Position numbers and translations under genes: made by a program. 64,000 bases of DNA from Morchella semilibera (taxonomy: Eukaryota; Ascomycota; Pezizomycetes; Pezizales; Morchellaceae): NCBI GenBank assembly GCA_009192285.1, contig CM018604.1, positions 496,001 to 560,000 of the forward strand, given 5' to 3'. Of this stretch, positions 1-11,578 are shown in pieces. The notes under the pieces were generated by a model. That model was not told the DNA's origin. It did not search any database and saw only the letters and a program-made list of their open reading frames with translations. Numbering within the stretch: the first letter of the stretch is position 1; each line of letters starts with the position of its first letter.

Positions 1-916
1 TGCCGCGCTGCAGACCGCGGCCACCTCATCGGGAGCCAAGGTCATTGTTGTCAAGGGCACCATTACCGGCAACACGGTCATTAAGGTTGCCAGCGACAAG
101 ACAATTCTTGGTGCTGATTCCAAAGCTAGTAGGTTTTCCCCGCAATGGAGGTTGAGTGTGAGGGTATTTGTACTGACATAACGGTGATTGATAGTCCTCT
201 CTGGTGTTGGCCTCCGCATGAACGGCGTCTCCAACGTCATTGTCCGCAATCTCACCATCAAGAAGGTCCTTGCCTCCGCCGGCGACGCCATCGGTATCCA
301 AGCCTCCAAGAACGTCTGGATCGACCACTGCGATCTCTCTTCCGACCGCGACCACGACAAGGACTACTATGATGGACTTCTCGACGTTACCCACGCATCT
401 GACTACGTTACGCTCTCCAACAACTTCTTGCACGACCACTGGAAGGCTTCGCTCGTCGGTCACTCTGACTCAAACGGCAGCGAGGACAAGGGCCATCTCA
501 CTGTTACATATGTCGGCAACTTCTTCTACAACTTGAACTCGCGTGGCCCTTCATACCGCTTCGGAACTGGACACATCTACAACAACTACTACCTCTCAGT
601 CTCTGATGGTATCAACACCAGACAGGGTGCCCAGCTCCTCGTCGAGAACAACGTCTTTGTCGACTCTGATAAGCCTCTTTACTCCACCGATGCTGGTTAT
701 GCTGTTAGTCCCTCACCATCCCTATGATACTACTGGTGCCCATTTGTAATTGCTAATATTTTACACAGTATGCCAGCGGCAACGACTTCGGCGATGGCGA
801 GAACACGGCTCTCACCGGCACGCTCAAGTCCGTCCCATACTCGTACACCAAGGTCGCCGCCTCCGCCGTCTACTCGGCCGTCTATGGAACCGCCGGTTGC
901 CACCCTCACCTTCTAA
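1..916 (+). CDS. Pectate lyase (PL1 family), 5'-truncated
   Basis: Secreted-type pectate lyase that would cleave polygalacturonate by beta-elimination during plant cell-wall breakdown. The 5' part lies outside the window. Visible exons are 2-128, 195-703 and 769 onward; both introns start GT and end AG, and reading phase is kept. The first exon gives the beta-helix entry (GNTVIKVASDKTILG). The second carries the PL1 core WIDHCDLSSDRDHDKDYYDG, with the calcium-binding acidic residues, then VGHSDSN and the RGPSYRFG block with the catalytic arginine. The last exon reads GNDFGDGENT, as in fungal plyA-type enzymes. The usual C-terminal ending (ATLTF and stop, 914-916) lies one frame away: the TT at 897-898 seems to hold one base too many, otherwise the frame runs on to about 1033. 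Family is certain; the 3' end is uncertain. Confidence 0.9.
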
Positions 917-2180
917 ATGCTTGGAGGCCTTTAATTTTTAATCTGGCCCAGTTGACCCGGCGCGCGCGGTCAATTGAGGATCGAATTGTTTATATATGTA
1001 TGGTCGATGGCGGAGAGATCGGTATTTTAGATTGATAGTTTTTTGTACTATATTATCAAAAAATAATAGCGCGGTTGATTCCGTGATGCTTTATCCTAGA
1101 TGCTTGTTATGCCTGTTTGAAGTGAGACTTTGAGAATACCGCCTTGGATCATGATCAGAGAGTGATGGCATACTGTTTCTTGGCACGAGTGATCGCCCAT
1201 GACCTAAACTCTTCTTTCTTGGCCCGCGTAATATGTACTCTAATCCCCCCCTCCTGAACCTCACATCGTAGATCAACCCCAATACTGCCCGGCCAGGGAG
1301 GTTCTGCAGCTAGAGTAGAGTACATCTAGGTACATGCATAGCTCGCGGAGAGCTTCCCATACCGGTACCAAGATCACTTTTCGATATCGTCCGTGGGCGC
1401 AAGTCTCGTAGTTCTAGAAGATGTGTGGATACATGTAGCTCCAACCACAAAGAACAGCTCGCTATTCGCGGGCAGAAACATGTATGTACATACCTTGTTC
1501 TATATTGCAGAGCCTCCCTGGGATCATCCCCACCCCAAAAACCCCCGGTATGAACAACGGAGCCAACACACTAGCAGGCTAGCTAGCTAGGTGCGTGGTC
1601 GTCTTGTTTGTTGTTATCGTCAAGGATAAATACATGCACACTCGAGGGAGAGTACTCTACAAGAAGTATGTACAGGATGGATGATGATGAGGAGCGGTGT
1701 CTGTCCCGGTTGTTTTATTACCGGTTGGGGCTTAGCGCACCAAGGGGTTAAACTAAGTTTTATTAACTCATGTCCCCGGTTGAGTTCGGTACGATCGAAA
1801 TGCCCTTTGAGCAGGGGTGTCCGATCTGTCAAATAGTAACAATGGGAATTTAAAACAGTAGTTGGTGATCACCAAGCAACCAAGATTTCACGCTACGGAA
1901 TCGGGGGGTTTTTGCTTTCCCTGGAGATGATCTTTTGCAAGTGCTTGTTATATGGACCAATATCGATATCAATAAGAAAAAGAAGGAAAAAACATTAACA
2001 CACTGCATGCATGCATACATGAACTGGCTGATACACTACAATTACAATTCCATACCTACTATCTCGTTAAAAGAAAATATTACACAGGCAAGGCCTTGCC
2101 AAATATCATATCATCATCTCCAACATAATACATACCCAACTATCGAACCAGCATTTATATAATACTTACTATCTGTTCTC
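917..2180. other. Intergenic region between convergent genes
   Basis: No gene is supported. The stretch holds the 3' flanks of the pectate lyase and of the minus-strand allergen-like gene, one TACATGTA at 1430-1437, and AT-rich sequence with short open frames that have no coding character. Confidence 0.6.
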
Positions 2181-3152
2181 CTAATGGGCGGGAACACCAC
2201 GGCTCGTGATCCCAGGAACCGGCGAAGAGTGACCCGAGTGGTGATGGTGGTGATGATGCCTCCCATGCCCATAAGCATCTGGGTGTGTCTGGTTCGCTCC
2301 ACCGTTCTCTCTAACCTCGGGCTCGCCCTCAAACATATCTACGGTCTCGGTGCGGCCATCGAGAACACCGCCGGCACGCTTGTACTCCTCAAGCGTCATC
2401 TTTGGCTGCACGGTCACGGGGTGGAAGGTAGGAGCATGCTCGATCCGCTCATGGATTGGTACAGTGGTGTGAATGACGGCAGGCTGAATGACCTCTCGCT
2501 CGATAACGGGCTGGACCTGCTCGTAGACGTGGTGGTGCGCATGCTCGCCAGTAATGGTGGCGCCAGCGACTTTGGTGTGCTCGACAGGGAGGACCTCGCG
2601 GGTGGATTTGAATTTCAGTTTCTGATAAAAGGGAAATAAGTAGGTTAGATTATTTGGTACTGCAGAAATTATAAACGCTGTTGATTAGGATGGGATTGGG
2701 GCTTACTTCCTCCTCAAGCTTTCGCCTTACGAGGTCTTCGTCAACGTCTTTAGTGACGCGGGTCTCGACGGGCAAGACCTGGTGCCGGTGCTCCTCTTGT
2801 AGAACCTCCTTGTCCTCGATGGGCTGCACGCGGGTCTGGTAGTGTCGTTGATGTAGCTCGCGGTCGACAGCGATAGTTGTCTCTTCAGTTTCCTTGGGAA
2901 TGATCACCTCCTTTGTCACAGCTGGGTTAAAGATTTCCCTGACTTCGGTATCGTGTTTCTTGTCACGGGAACTGTCGGATGGCCAGGAAAGTGAGAGTTA
3001 GCGGTGATACTCGATATTGGATGTGGTATATAATTTTATTGGAAGAATGGCAAGAAATGAAAAAAGGAAAATTGATGAATCCATGGGCAGGCTTCGTCGT
3101 CTGGTAGGGACACTTACATGAATTCCCTAGCGGCGTTTTTCATGGACTGCAT
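2181..3152 (-). CDS. His-rich 'allergen-like' conserved fungal protein
   Basis: Three exons (3118-3152, 2707-2971, 2181-2621) give 246 aa in whole codons. The protein is hydrophilic and charged, with no signal peptide or membrane segment. Repeated units pair a His-containing stretch with V-Q-P-I/V-x-[DE]-x-E: one reads HYQTRVQPIEDKEV, another HHHVYEQVQPVIEREV, followed by QPAVIHTTVPIHE. Near the C-terminus is MTLEEYKRAGGVLDGR, then a run of seven histidines. I recall this architecture from Pezizomycotina proteins annotated as allergen or IgE-binding-like, of unknown biochemical role; that assignment is from memory. It is divergently oriented to a gene at 4519 that shares the VQPI unit. The start is the first ATG of a short 12-codon first exon, which is somewhat less certain than the rest. 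Confidence 0.8.
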
Positions 3153-4518
3153 TTTTGAAAATGTGATGTAGGTAAATTGGTTTAAAGTTTGTAGTAATAA
3201 ATGATTTTAGGGCTGTCTTTGTAGCTCGCAGTTTCTTGTGATGGCAAGAGTAGTAAAGACTTCGTACCAAGGGTCAATATATACATCGAAAGCCCCAATC
3301 GACGTCATATCACCGCCCAGCACTCGGTGGAAAGCCTCTGAGGTCAAGATGCGCTCATTGAGGCGCAGAAACCAAGGAAAATCTCATGGGAATTGTGGAG
3401 TTTGACGGTACTTTGGGGCGGTGGGATAATTAATCCGATGATGGTGGAAAGTTGAGCTACTGAAGTGAGGTACTAGATCGGGTCCGTTAGATGTAATCGT
3501 CATAATTTTGCACTCGCAGGCCTATCACTCATTCCCCACCGACTGCGTTACCGTAAAGATATCTGAGACCTATGAATTTCCACTTCAAGATTACTCGGTG
3601 GAGAGCTGTCCGCTTGTACATTTTGTGGCTGTCTTGGCGCGGCATTATTAAGACTTGGCGGGCCAAAGCCAGTGATTTGTTTGTGGTTGAGGATTTCGAT
3701 CGTCATTGATCACCACAGGGGAGGGTAGACCACCAATGGCTAGTGGGGTTTTGTAGCAGGGTGGATTTACATGTGGCGCTTCTAGTAGCCCCTCCCATCC
3801 GGGTCCCAAGGGAATCTCCATATCTCGAGACGATGTCCTTTCATTCATATCCTGGTCACGAACCTCCCCAACAACCTTTAACTTAACGTCACGTCATGGA
3901 GACGAAAGTTGAATGTTAGAGGAAGAAAAAAAGAAGGAAAGGAAAAAAACGTGAGACATCTTTCTGCCCTTCCTTCCTTTTATTTCATGTTTCCCCAGAC
4001 AAGAATTTAAGCTCATCTAGTGACGCAAGGGGGGCCGAGAGCAAAAGGGCACCCAAGCACTGAAATTCCAGATCCGCGGAGCGCCAAAGTCTTTCCATGC
4101 GCAATTCCAAGATTTCTGCATAGATTTCCGATTCCCTATTAGGAACTAGAGGTCCGTCTTAGATGAGAGCTATGGTGGTTGTGGCTTTCGGCAGTGAATA
4201 AGCCACGGGGGATCGGGTAATCCAACGGGTCTCGGGCTTGCGTACACGGTAACCGGTGAAAATGGTAAACTGGCGGGACAATCCTGTTTGTTAAAGCAGC
4301 CCGGCCATGCTTCGAGGGAGGGGGGGACTTGAGTGGGCTAGACCTCTTGGGCTCTTTACTGTGACGTTTCGTCTTGGACACAAGTCTCTCACCCATATCA
4401 CATCGACTGCTCCATTCTGGCCTGCTTCCAATAATCCTAAACTCCCAATTTCGAATTTGCAAACCTTTGGTGTCCCTAACAATCGGAAGACCATATCTGA
4501 ATATCTTCAGTTGCAGGG
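3153..4518. promoter_or_regulatory. Shared divergent intergenic region
   Basis: About 1.37 kb between two divergently transcribed genes of related sequence (starts at 3152 on - and 4519 on +). It should contain both promoters. I see purine-rich and pyrimidine-rich tracts near 3925-3985 but no recognised operator or coding region. Confidence 0.5.
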
Positions 4519-6383
4519 ATGCCTCTAGGTAGAAAGATTAAGAGTGCTCTCTTGAGATTACCCTGTGGGCATGGAGGGTCTAAATTCGAAAAAGACGAAC
4601 CTGGGCTCATTGTCCCTCGAATGCGCTCTCCGCCTACACGGACTGGGGCATCAGATTCGGTAGTAGCTTCGGCGCCGATGGTTGCTCCTCGAGCGAGAAA
4701 TACTCGTAACTCTCGTGAAGGCCACCCAATACCTAGAGGAGTAGGGGTAGGGGCACTAGGAGCGGAAGGAGTAGGGGCGGTGGGGTTAACAGGGGGAGGA
4801 GGAAGTGAGCAGGAAGCGAGACAGGCACCCTCTCCTAGCCCCGACAATGTTCAGGCTCCCGATGTAACCTGCGACCCCGAGCATAAACCTGGCCCGGCTG
4901 AAAATGTTCGTTTGGGTACCATTTTCGGAAGTACTCATATCACAGACTCCGGGAGCCCTTCAGAGGCTGTTTCTCCTACATTACTACTTAATAGAGACCC
5001 CATTCATGCTCATGAACAAACACCGAATCCCGTAGAATCAGGTGGGGAGAAACCAGCCGAGCGAAACCCATCAGTGAGTTGTTGCCTTCCACGTTTTGCA
5101 TGCAACACGAGTACTCACTCGTCTCTTGTGTCACCATAGCTGGGAAATGAACTGTGTCGAAATTCCTCCTCCGATAGCCAGTCGAGTGATTATTCAAATC
5201 ATTGTAAGTAACCTCAGAGATTTGTATCTTGGACTTAATCCAACTAATTATCACTTGGATAGCAATAACACAATCCCTCAACCCCAATAGCCGCCCGGTT
5301 TCCAAAGTCTACTACGGGCAACGATACGATGGTAGCCTTCGCGAGGAACGTAAACAAAGATTCCCACCAAATTCAACGATAGACTCTTCTGAGACTTCGG
5401 GACTCCCCACTACTGATACTTCTCCTGACCGTGGACCTTCTCGCCCCCTCCCAAGACCACCCCTGGGGGTGGTTCAAAGTTTTATAGGTGTCCAGAAGGT
5501 CGATATCTGTACAAAGGTTGAAAACTTAAGTGACGAGCACAACGTGCTCGCGGATGGATACAATAGTATTAAAGCAGATGAAATGAGTAGGGGACAAGAT
5601 AATCAGTATACCTACTCACGCGCCGGGGCTAGAGGTAAAAATCCCTAGCCCAGACAAATACTAGGATAAGCTAGCTAAAGGGCTCAAGAAACCACACTAG
5701 AAGAGGAGCAGCGATATCGCAGCCCCGGACAACAAACCTCCGCCGAAACCATATCTGTTCATCAAGAAACACTAGATCGTAAGCCACGAATTTAGTCTTT
5801 ACTAACTTCATCCACTCACTAATCAGAACCAGCGGTAATACATACTGTCGTCCGCCCGGTAGAGAATGAAGAAAGAACAGCCGTTATAACCCGTGAAATT
5901 CACTACACCGATATCCATCCTATTGTTCAGCCAATCGTTGATACCGAGCGTCTCCCCAAAAAGCACTACCTTGAAACCCCCGATGGAGAGCTTGTTGAGA
6001 TTAGTGCCGAGGAAGCAGAAAGGCAAGGATGGGAAGCGGTGTGGAATGGTGACTTGGTTCTTGACGATAAAAACGCAAGTGGTTTCAAGGTTCGAGACAG
6101 CGTCGAAGCCAAAGTTGAGGGTGCAGAGCAGAGGATGGCTGCCTTGGAGTTGGAGCGCCGTAACAAAGCTATACCACGCCCACTGAATATAAATTCTACA
6201 CGCGAGGAAGGCGTATATGAGCCGTACGGTAATGGTGACATTATGGGTGACAATGGGAGAGGGGCACCGGCGACTTTGCCGTTGGGATTTGGCGCGAGGA
6301 CTGGAAGCTCGGAGAGAATTAAGTCGTTACACAGACCTGGGAGTTATGCGGAGAGGAGTGTGTTAGTTGGGGCCGCATATTAA
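4519..6383 (+). CDS. Large V-Q-P-I motif protein, distant relative of the 2181-3152 gene
   Basis: Five exons (4519-5073, 5140-5203, 5263-5634, 5689-5778, 5827-6383) join in phase to 545 aa. The N-terminal two thirds are low-complexity and Gly/Pro/Ser-rich, probably disordered. The C-terminal third is conserved: QPAVIHTVVRPVE, then REIHYTDIHPIVQPIVD and ERLPKKHYLETPDGELVEIS. These match units of the neighbouring minus-strand gene (QPAVIHT; H-x-VQPI-x-D-x-E). The tail ends GSYAERSVLVGAAY. No signal peptide or membrane segment is seen. The shared motif and head-to-head placement suggest an old duplication followed by fusion with a disordered region, or two members of one family kept side by side. 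Function is unknown. The exon 3 acceptor at 5262 was chosen because it keeps phase. Confidence 0.65.
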
Positions 6384-7357
6384 CTCTTTCCGTTTTCCGT
6401 TTGCTTGACTGACTGATGAGGCCCTGTGGGCTGTGGGTTCACGAGTTTTATTTGGAGAGATAACTGGTTGAAGCAATAAGATTTATGTCTCTATCAGTGC
6501 CCTGTGGGACTAGTTATCATGTACAACATAATGTCACCGTTTTAATAGATTAGATGTATACTATTTCTACGATGGTGTGAGTACTGCCGCATTAAGGATC
6601 TAGAAATCCCTGCTTATGGGGAGGATGGATTGGAAAAGGAGGAGTAGGGACACGGGTTGGCTTCTAAATTACCGAGTCCTAAGAGGGTTCTTATCAAGAC
6701 TAAACTTACCTTTCTTATACTCTCTTGCCTAGCCTGTGGTTGATTCTCTGTACACTTGTGCGAGAACAAAACAACAGTTTGGGAACGAGACTGCCTTTCT
6801 TAAGTTCTGCTACCTATCTATCCCCTGTTCCTTTTGTTCGGTGCGAGGAAAAATGTCAGATATTTCCATAACCTACTAGCTACATACAATGAATTAAGTG
6901 ATTGATTTATAACTCGGTCAATGAATCAACTATAGGTATTGATCTAATTCCATATGCTTACTTTAGATGTACCTATATGTATTTAGAATATTATTTACAG
7001 TTTATTTTGTTATTGCTTATTTGATAACAATAGAGATGTCAAGAATTCTGAAAACCCAATTAAGTAAATATATAAGTGAGCTAAAAGACCTAAGCTAGAG
7101 CAAAAATTATTCACGCTTCTCATGGCAGTCATATAAGAATACGCAAACTAGAGCTACAAGCATTGCACATAAAGGTCCCCCCCCCCCCACACACACACAC
7201 ACAAATTTTATATAGAAATTTTCATTACTTTTTGCTCGTGATATTCGTGGCGTACATAAATGTAACCCATCAATACCCGCCTGCGGCTATTAGAGCTTCA
7301 AAATTACAAAATATAGAATTACTAAAAGAGGGTATGAAAGAAAACTGAAACTTTTCA
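6384..7357. other. Intergenic, AT-rich, with a simple repeat
   Basis: Region between convergent genes with no supported gene. It contains a run of 12 C (7177-7188) followed at once by about seven AC repeats (7189-7203), a composite microsatellite. Otherwise it is AT-rich. Confidence 0.6.
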
Positions 7358-8997
7358 TCACAAGAATATTGCAAGTGCCATCACAAGAAGCGCAGACCAA
7401 ACTGCTGCTGTCCCCTTTCTACTAACAGCACTGCTAGTATCAAACGGCAGTCCTTGCCATCCGAACTCTACAGTTCCCATTTGTGCACTGTTGTTTCGAC
7501 AGTCTCCTCTCGTGAAATCAAGTCCCGTGAGATCGTCCGGCGTGGTGAAGAACATATACTTCTCCTGTTTTAAGTTCTTAAATCCACTTGTGTCGTATGG
7601 AAACTTGTTTCCACTATCTGTTGCAGAGGTGTTCCGAAGCAGGATGCAAGCAACCTGGCCTGGGAAACGTGTTACCAAGTCTGGGTAATCCTTCATCACA
7701 TCGTTATTTGTGGTATCGCCGACAAGTACGAATTGACGTTGCGGAAAGGTCTCGAAAATTCTATTCAGAAGCGTCTTCCTGACTGAAAATGTCTGGTCGA
7801 CGGTTGTAAAGTTCAGAGGGCGGGTGTCGAAAGATCCCATAGGGTACGTGTGATAAATGAACTGCATATAAACCCTCGTTGCCTGCTCTGGCGTAGTGGT
7901 AAGATAATGGAAGTGATATGGGTTCTCGGGGTGCTGGGTCGACCAAGTGTCGTAGATCGAAGGCATATTTAACCAAGGAACGAAATCACGAGCAAACGAA
8001 TTAAGTAACCCCTCTTTAGGCTGATAGATCTTGGTAACACGTAAAATGTCATCTATGTCGGAGATGATGGTGATACCTTGGTTGGGTACAAGATATCCAG
8101 TTGCATTACCAGCTGAATAAATGTCAGTCTACAAATACTAATGGAACTACATGTATTTACTTTCCCAGGTAATCTTACTGTCAGTGCCATTTGTATGGAT
8201 ATCTAGCCTCGTAATTTGCGTAGTAGTATTACCAGGCAGCAAATCGCTCGAATTTGCAGGAAGTTGAACAAAGCCGTCGATTTCGCCTAGACGGTTCTCA
8301 ATTTTAATTCTTCTAACAAAGATGCTATAAAACTTACCTCTTGAATCGGTTAGATCTCCCCATTGTATTTCCCCATTCCACCCGCTGCTGATGTTCTGAT
8401 CCTCTGCTACATTCAAGGTGAAAACCAATTGTACATCCTTTTGCGGTAAAGATAAAATGGCGCTCGTGAGATTTCTTGCATTGTCCTGTTCATGAGGCTG
8501 CAGCTGGCTTATATCTAGATCTGGAAGGAAGACATTTGCTGCTTTATCGAGAGTCTCATTTGAGACTGAGCTCCCTGGAGAGAGGGGCTGCTTGTACGCC
8601 TGCCCATGAATACGAAGATTCCAGCCGCGGTCTGTATAGTTTGCGTAGCCACTGAATAAATGAATCACATAAGTATTTAACGTAAGATGCAAGGGTGATA
8701 GGGGTTTACAAACGGGATGTTTAGGAATTCGAGAGGAAGCTCGTTAATTTGAGTATCGTTGAGCCCCAGTTGATCCTTAATTTCTTGCTCGTCTGGAATA
8801 TTTGAAAAGAAATCTGGAAGGATGCCTTGCTTAATATCGTTGATGTTTATTCCATCGGAAACACTGGAGATAAAACTATTAAAATCGTCTAAAACACCCC
8901 TATTGACAAGATCCGTTGAAGTGTCTCGGACAACAAGATCCGTAGGGACACTAAGAGTTCCGTACGGAAACAACGTCAAAAATGGGATAAGCAACAT
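7358..8997 (-). CDS. Secreted App1-like DUF2183 (phosphatidate phosphatase-type) protein
   Basis: Four exons (8714-8997, 8338-8651, 8161-8286, 7358-8112) join to 492 aa. The N-terminus looks like a signal peptide (MLLIPFLTLFPYGTLSV). The centre carries the DUF2183 catalytic region: VVxDIDDx-type motif read here as ISDIDDILRVTKIYQPKEG, then HFHYLTTTPEQ, SFDTRPLNF, RKTLLNRIFETFPQRQFVLV and FPGQVACILLRNTSATDSG. App1 family members are Mg-dependent phosphatidate phosphatases with a DxDxT motif; here the fifth position is Ile rather than Thr, as I recall for the secreted fungal subfamily, so activity is not assured. The C-terminus is hydrophobic (VWSALLVMALAIFL) after small residues, which suits a GPI anchor. 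Exon ends were chosen by phase: the donor GTTTGT at 8713 and acceptor at 8287 restore the frame. Confidence 0.88.
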
Positions 8998-10020
8998 ATG
9001 TAGCTAGCGAGCAGCGATAAAGAGTAGTTTGAGAACGAGCGACAATTAAGTATTTTGAGCAAGGGAAGCGCTTAAGAATGCCATTTTATATATATCTCTG
9101 AGAAGCAATGACTGACGTCATTAATCTTGATGATGGACTGTTTACAACTGTTCCTGTTAATGTTGTAATTTGTAAATTAGGTTGTTGGCCAGCATATCCC
9201 AGGGTTCTCCCAGGGTGCTGGATGACATCATGATAGAATTGCGGCTCAATTAATGCTTAATCTGGCTGGCTGCAAGTCAACACCCAGGGGTGTGCAACGA
9301 CTCGATTTACTACTCACGATTTTAACTACATGCGACCAAATTGTAACCCTATACAGAGTAAACAGAGCATAAAGAATTTATAAATCATATTTAAATAAGT
9401 GGTTGTGAACTTACTAAGGCCTCACCCAATAGTGTATACAGTCGCCTCTCGATATAAGGATACGGTTGGGACCGAAAAATCTGTGCTGAATATATCCTTA
9501 TAAGGCGAGTATCACTATAAGAAGTAAGGAGATACTGGTAAAAGGGTATTTCGGGACCGCCGATTGCTATCCTTATAACGAGAGTATCACTATATGAAGT
9601 ATCACTATAACAAGAGCCGGCTGTAGTAGAGTTGGGTGCATAGAGCCCTGCAGCAACGGTACCTTATGTAGAGTAGGTACATACCTCAAATCATTGTTGG
9701 GCCTCAAGAAAACTTTGGGGGATATATACGTATACGTTTACTGTACCCTCTGGGAGGAAACCCAGTACAGTTGTTCAGGGGGTTAGATCGCGGGCAAACC
9801 AATAGGGCTTTTTCCACGCTTTGATTCTACAAAACCCTTACCATGTACGTACGTAGGTCGAATGTAAATATATACAGCCTGCAACCTTGGGGGGCGAATA
9901 TTCTGGTTCAGATACATTGGCATCGTGGCCAAACTCGGTGCGCCGATTAGATGCTAGCCTCTCAGGCCATCGTCAACGTCAACCGCTCGCTTTTCCGACA
10001 TTGTTGTCCACGTTTTCGCT
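8998..10020. other. Intergenic with a pogo-type MITE
   Basis: Upstream region of the App1-like gene and of the orphan gene at 10021. Apart from the inverted-repeat element at 9439-9623 I see no gene. Confidence 0.55.
9439..9623. mobile_element. MITE with pogo/Fot1-like terminal repeats and TA duplication
   Basis: A 185-bp non-coding element. The left end reads CAGTCGCCTCTCGATATAAG; the complement of the right end reads CAGCCGGCTCTTGTTATAGT. They agree at most positions, and both are preceded by the dinucleotide TA (9437-9438 and 9624-9625). CAGT-starting repeats with CTCGxTATAA and a TA target duplication are typical of pogo-superfamily elements. The inside repeats variants of TATCACTATA/TATCCTTATAA in several places. 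There is no transposase, so it would be non-autonomous and probably old. Confidence 0.7.
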
Positions 10021-11578
10021 ATGGAGAGGCAACCCCGCCTTATGGAAGTCATGTCATTCCTCAAGATTTTACTGATTGGCATATTCTGGGGAGCCACGTT
10101 ACATTTATACTATGCCTGGTGCAGTGCTAGCATGAGGCGGGGGTGCTTGAAGGGAACCTCGAAGAGAAACCCCGTTGGATTACTAGGCATTGAGCCTAGA
10201 CCTCTCACACAAATGAGTCCCGAGTTACAGGGTTTGACTGATGGAGCGGCCATAAATATGAGCGAGTTGCCTATGGCCCAACAGGTTCATACAGATTGCA
10301 AGGTTGCTAAATTCAAAGCATTACTCAGTGGAAAAACCGTATTTAAGGATGCTGAGTGGATTATGAATGACAAATTCAGGCCTGAGAAAGTCACCCTGTT
10401 AGAGATATTGGGACTCGAGCCAACACAGAGTACACTCCCTAGCGGAACCCTCAAGAATCATCGCGAGGATAAAGGCATCCAATCTAAGACAACAGAGGCC
10501 AATCCTACCAGTAGTCTTCCACTAAGACAAATCGTACGCCATACCTCTGACGCTGATGCAAATGCCCTTGCGAGTAAAAGTCCAGTCTCTTTTTGAATTT
10601 TTACCAGATCAACCAGGTATTCCGCCTACAGTGACATCAAACACAGGCATTTTTATAGAATACTATCACACCAAAGACAATTCTTGTTCGCTTTTGTCAA
10701 GGTCTAGATTCGAGGAGAGAGAGATTCCAGGGCAGAATGTTATCCCCAAAACCCAACGGCCCCTCGGTCCCCAAAAAAAATTGCTAGTTATGGCAGTCGA
10801 AGCTATGTTGATTAAGGATATCTACGAAAACGGAGATCTCATGGTATATCCGGATGCTGCAACACGAGTCAGTATTATTATCAATATCATCCTTCAACGC
10901 CCGCGAGGGTTATCAAAAGTACCCTTTCAAGGTTTATTGGTGATATCACCAGAAATAGAAACGAGCGAAAGTATCCAATTCATATTTACAGCCCAAGACC
11001 CTGTCAATCCGACCAAGTCTAGGTCCGGGCGTCGAGGGGAGGGCCTGAAATTAAAGCCCGACAAGGAAGTTCACGGCGAAGGGATGAAAGGAATATCGAG
11101 GGTAAATAATCAGTTCCTTCCAAATGACTCTCCACCAGCATCTGGAGATGGATGGATACAGTTCTTCCCAAATAATATCCACGCGAAATCTCCAGAGTCT
11201 ACAAAAGCAGTGTCCCAAGCGCCCAATTTCCAACCCTTCTCTGGTGAAAAAGGGAAGTTATTGAATTTTGCACCTGACAGTCTTTTCCTCGATCCTCGGC
11301 CATTCCCAGAGAAAGTCCCTCCAATGAGTCTTGAAGACGAACAGCTGCATTCAACTGATGGAGTGGACGACCGGCCGATCCTCGGGACAGGACATCGCCA
11401 GATTTTGCAGAATGGATTGTTGGAGGTTCCAATGGAGGACGATGGGCTACCTTTGGTGGTAAGAACTGAAGAACCGGACTCGAAGTTTACTTACCTTACT
11501 TTACAAACTTCGGGAGCAAAGCGGGGTAGAGGCAAACATGTATGCCCGAAAGAAGCCGGGTGCCGGGCATGCGACTAA
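10021..11578 (+). CDS. Orphan protein with N-terminal membrane segment
   Basis: Two long overlapping open frames (10021-10596 and 10556-11578) can be joined by one intron, 10534-10585: donor GTACGC, a CTGAC branch-like site and acceptor CCAG. This keeps phase and gives 501 aa. The alternatives are a frameshift or a 34-nt intron at 10575. The N-terminus has one clear membrane span or signal anchor (residues about 12-31, LKILLIGIFWGATLHLYYAW). The rest is polar, rich in Pro, Ser, Asp, Glu and Lys, with no repeat or Cys/His motif that I recognise. A GTAAGA near 11459 could be another donor, so the 3' end may differ. Product unrecognised; possibly lineage-specific, or a decayed gene. Confidence 0.45.

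Noticed and set aside
8288-8337. Read-through of this segment as App1-like coding sequence
   Set aside because: The open frame continues, but an intron GTAAGT...CTAG of 50 nt gives a smoother family match (DSRGEIDGFVQLP) and correct total phase.
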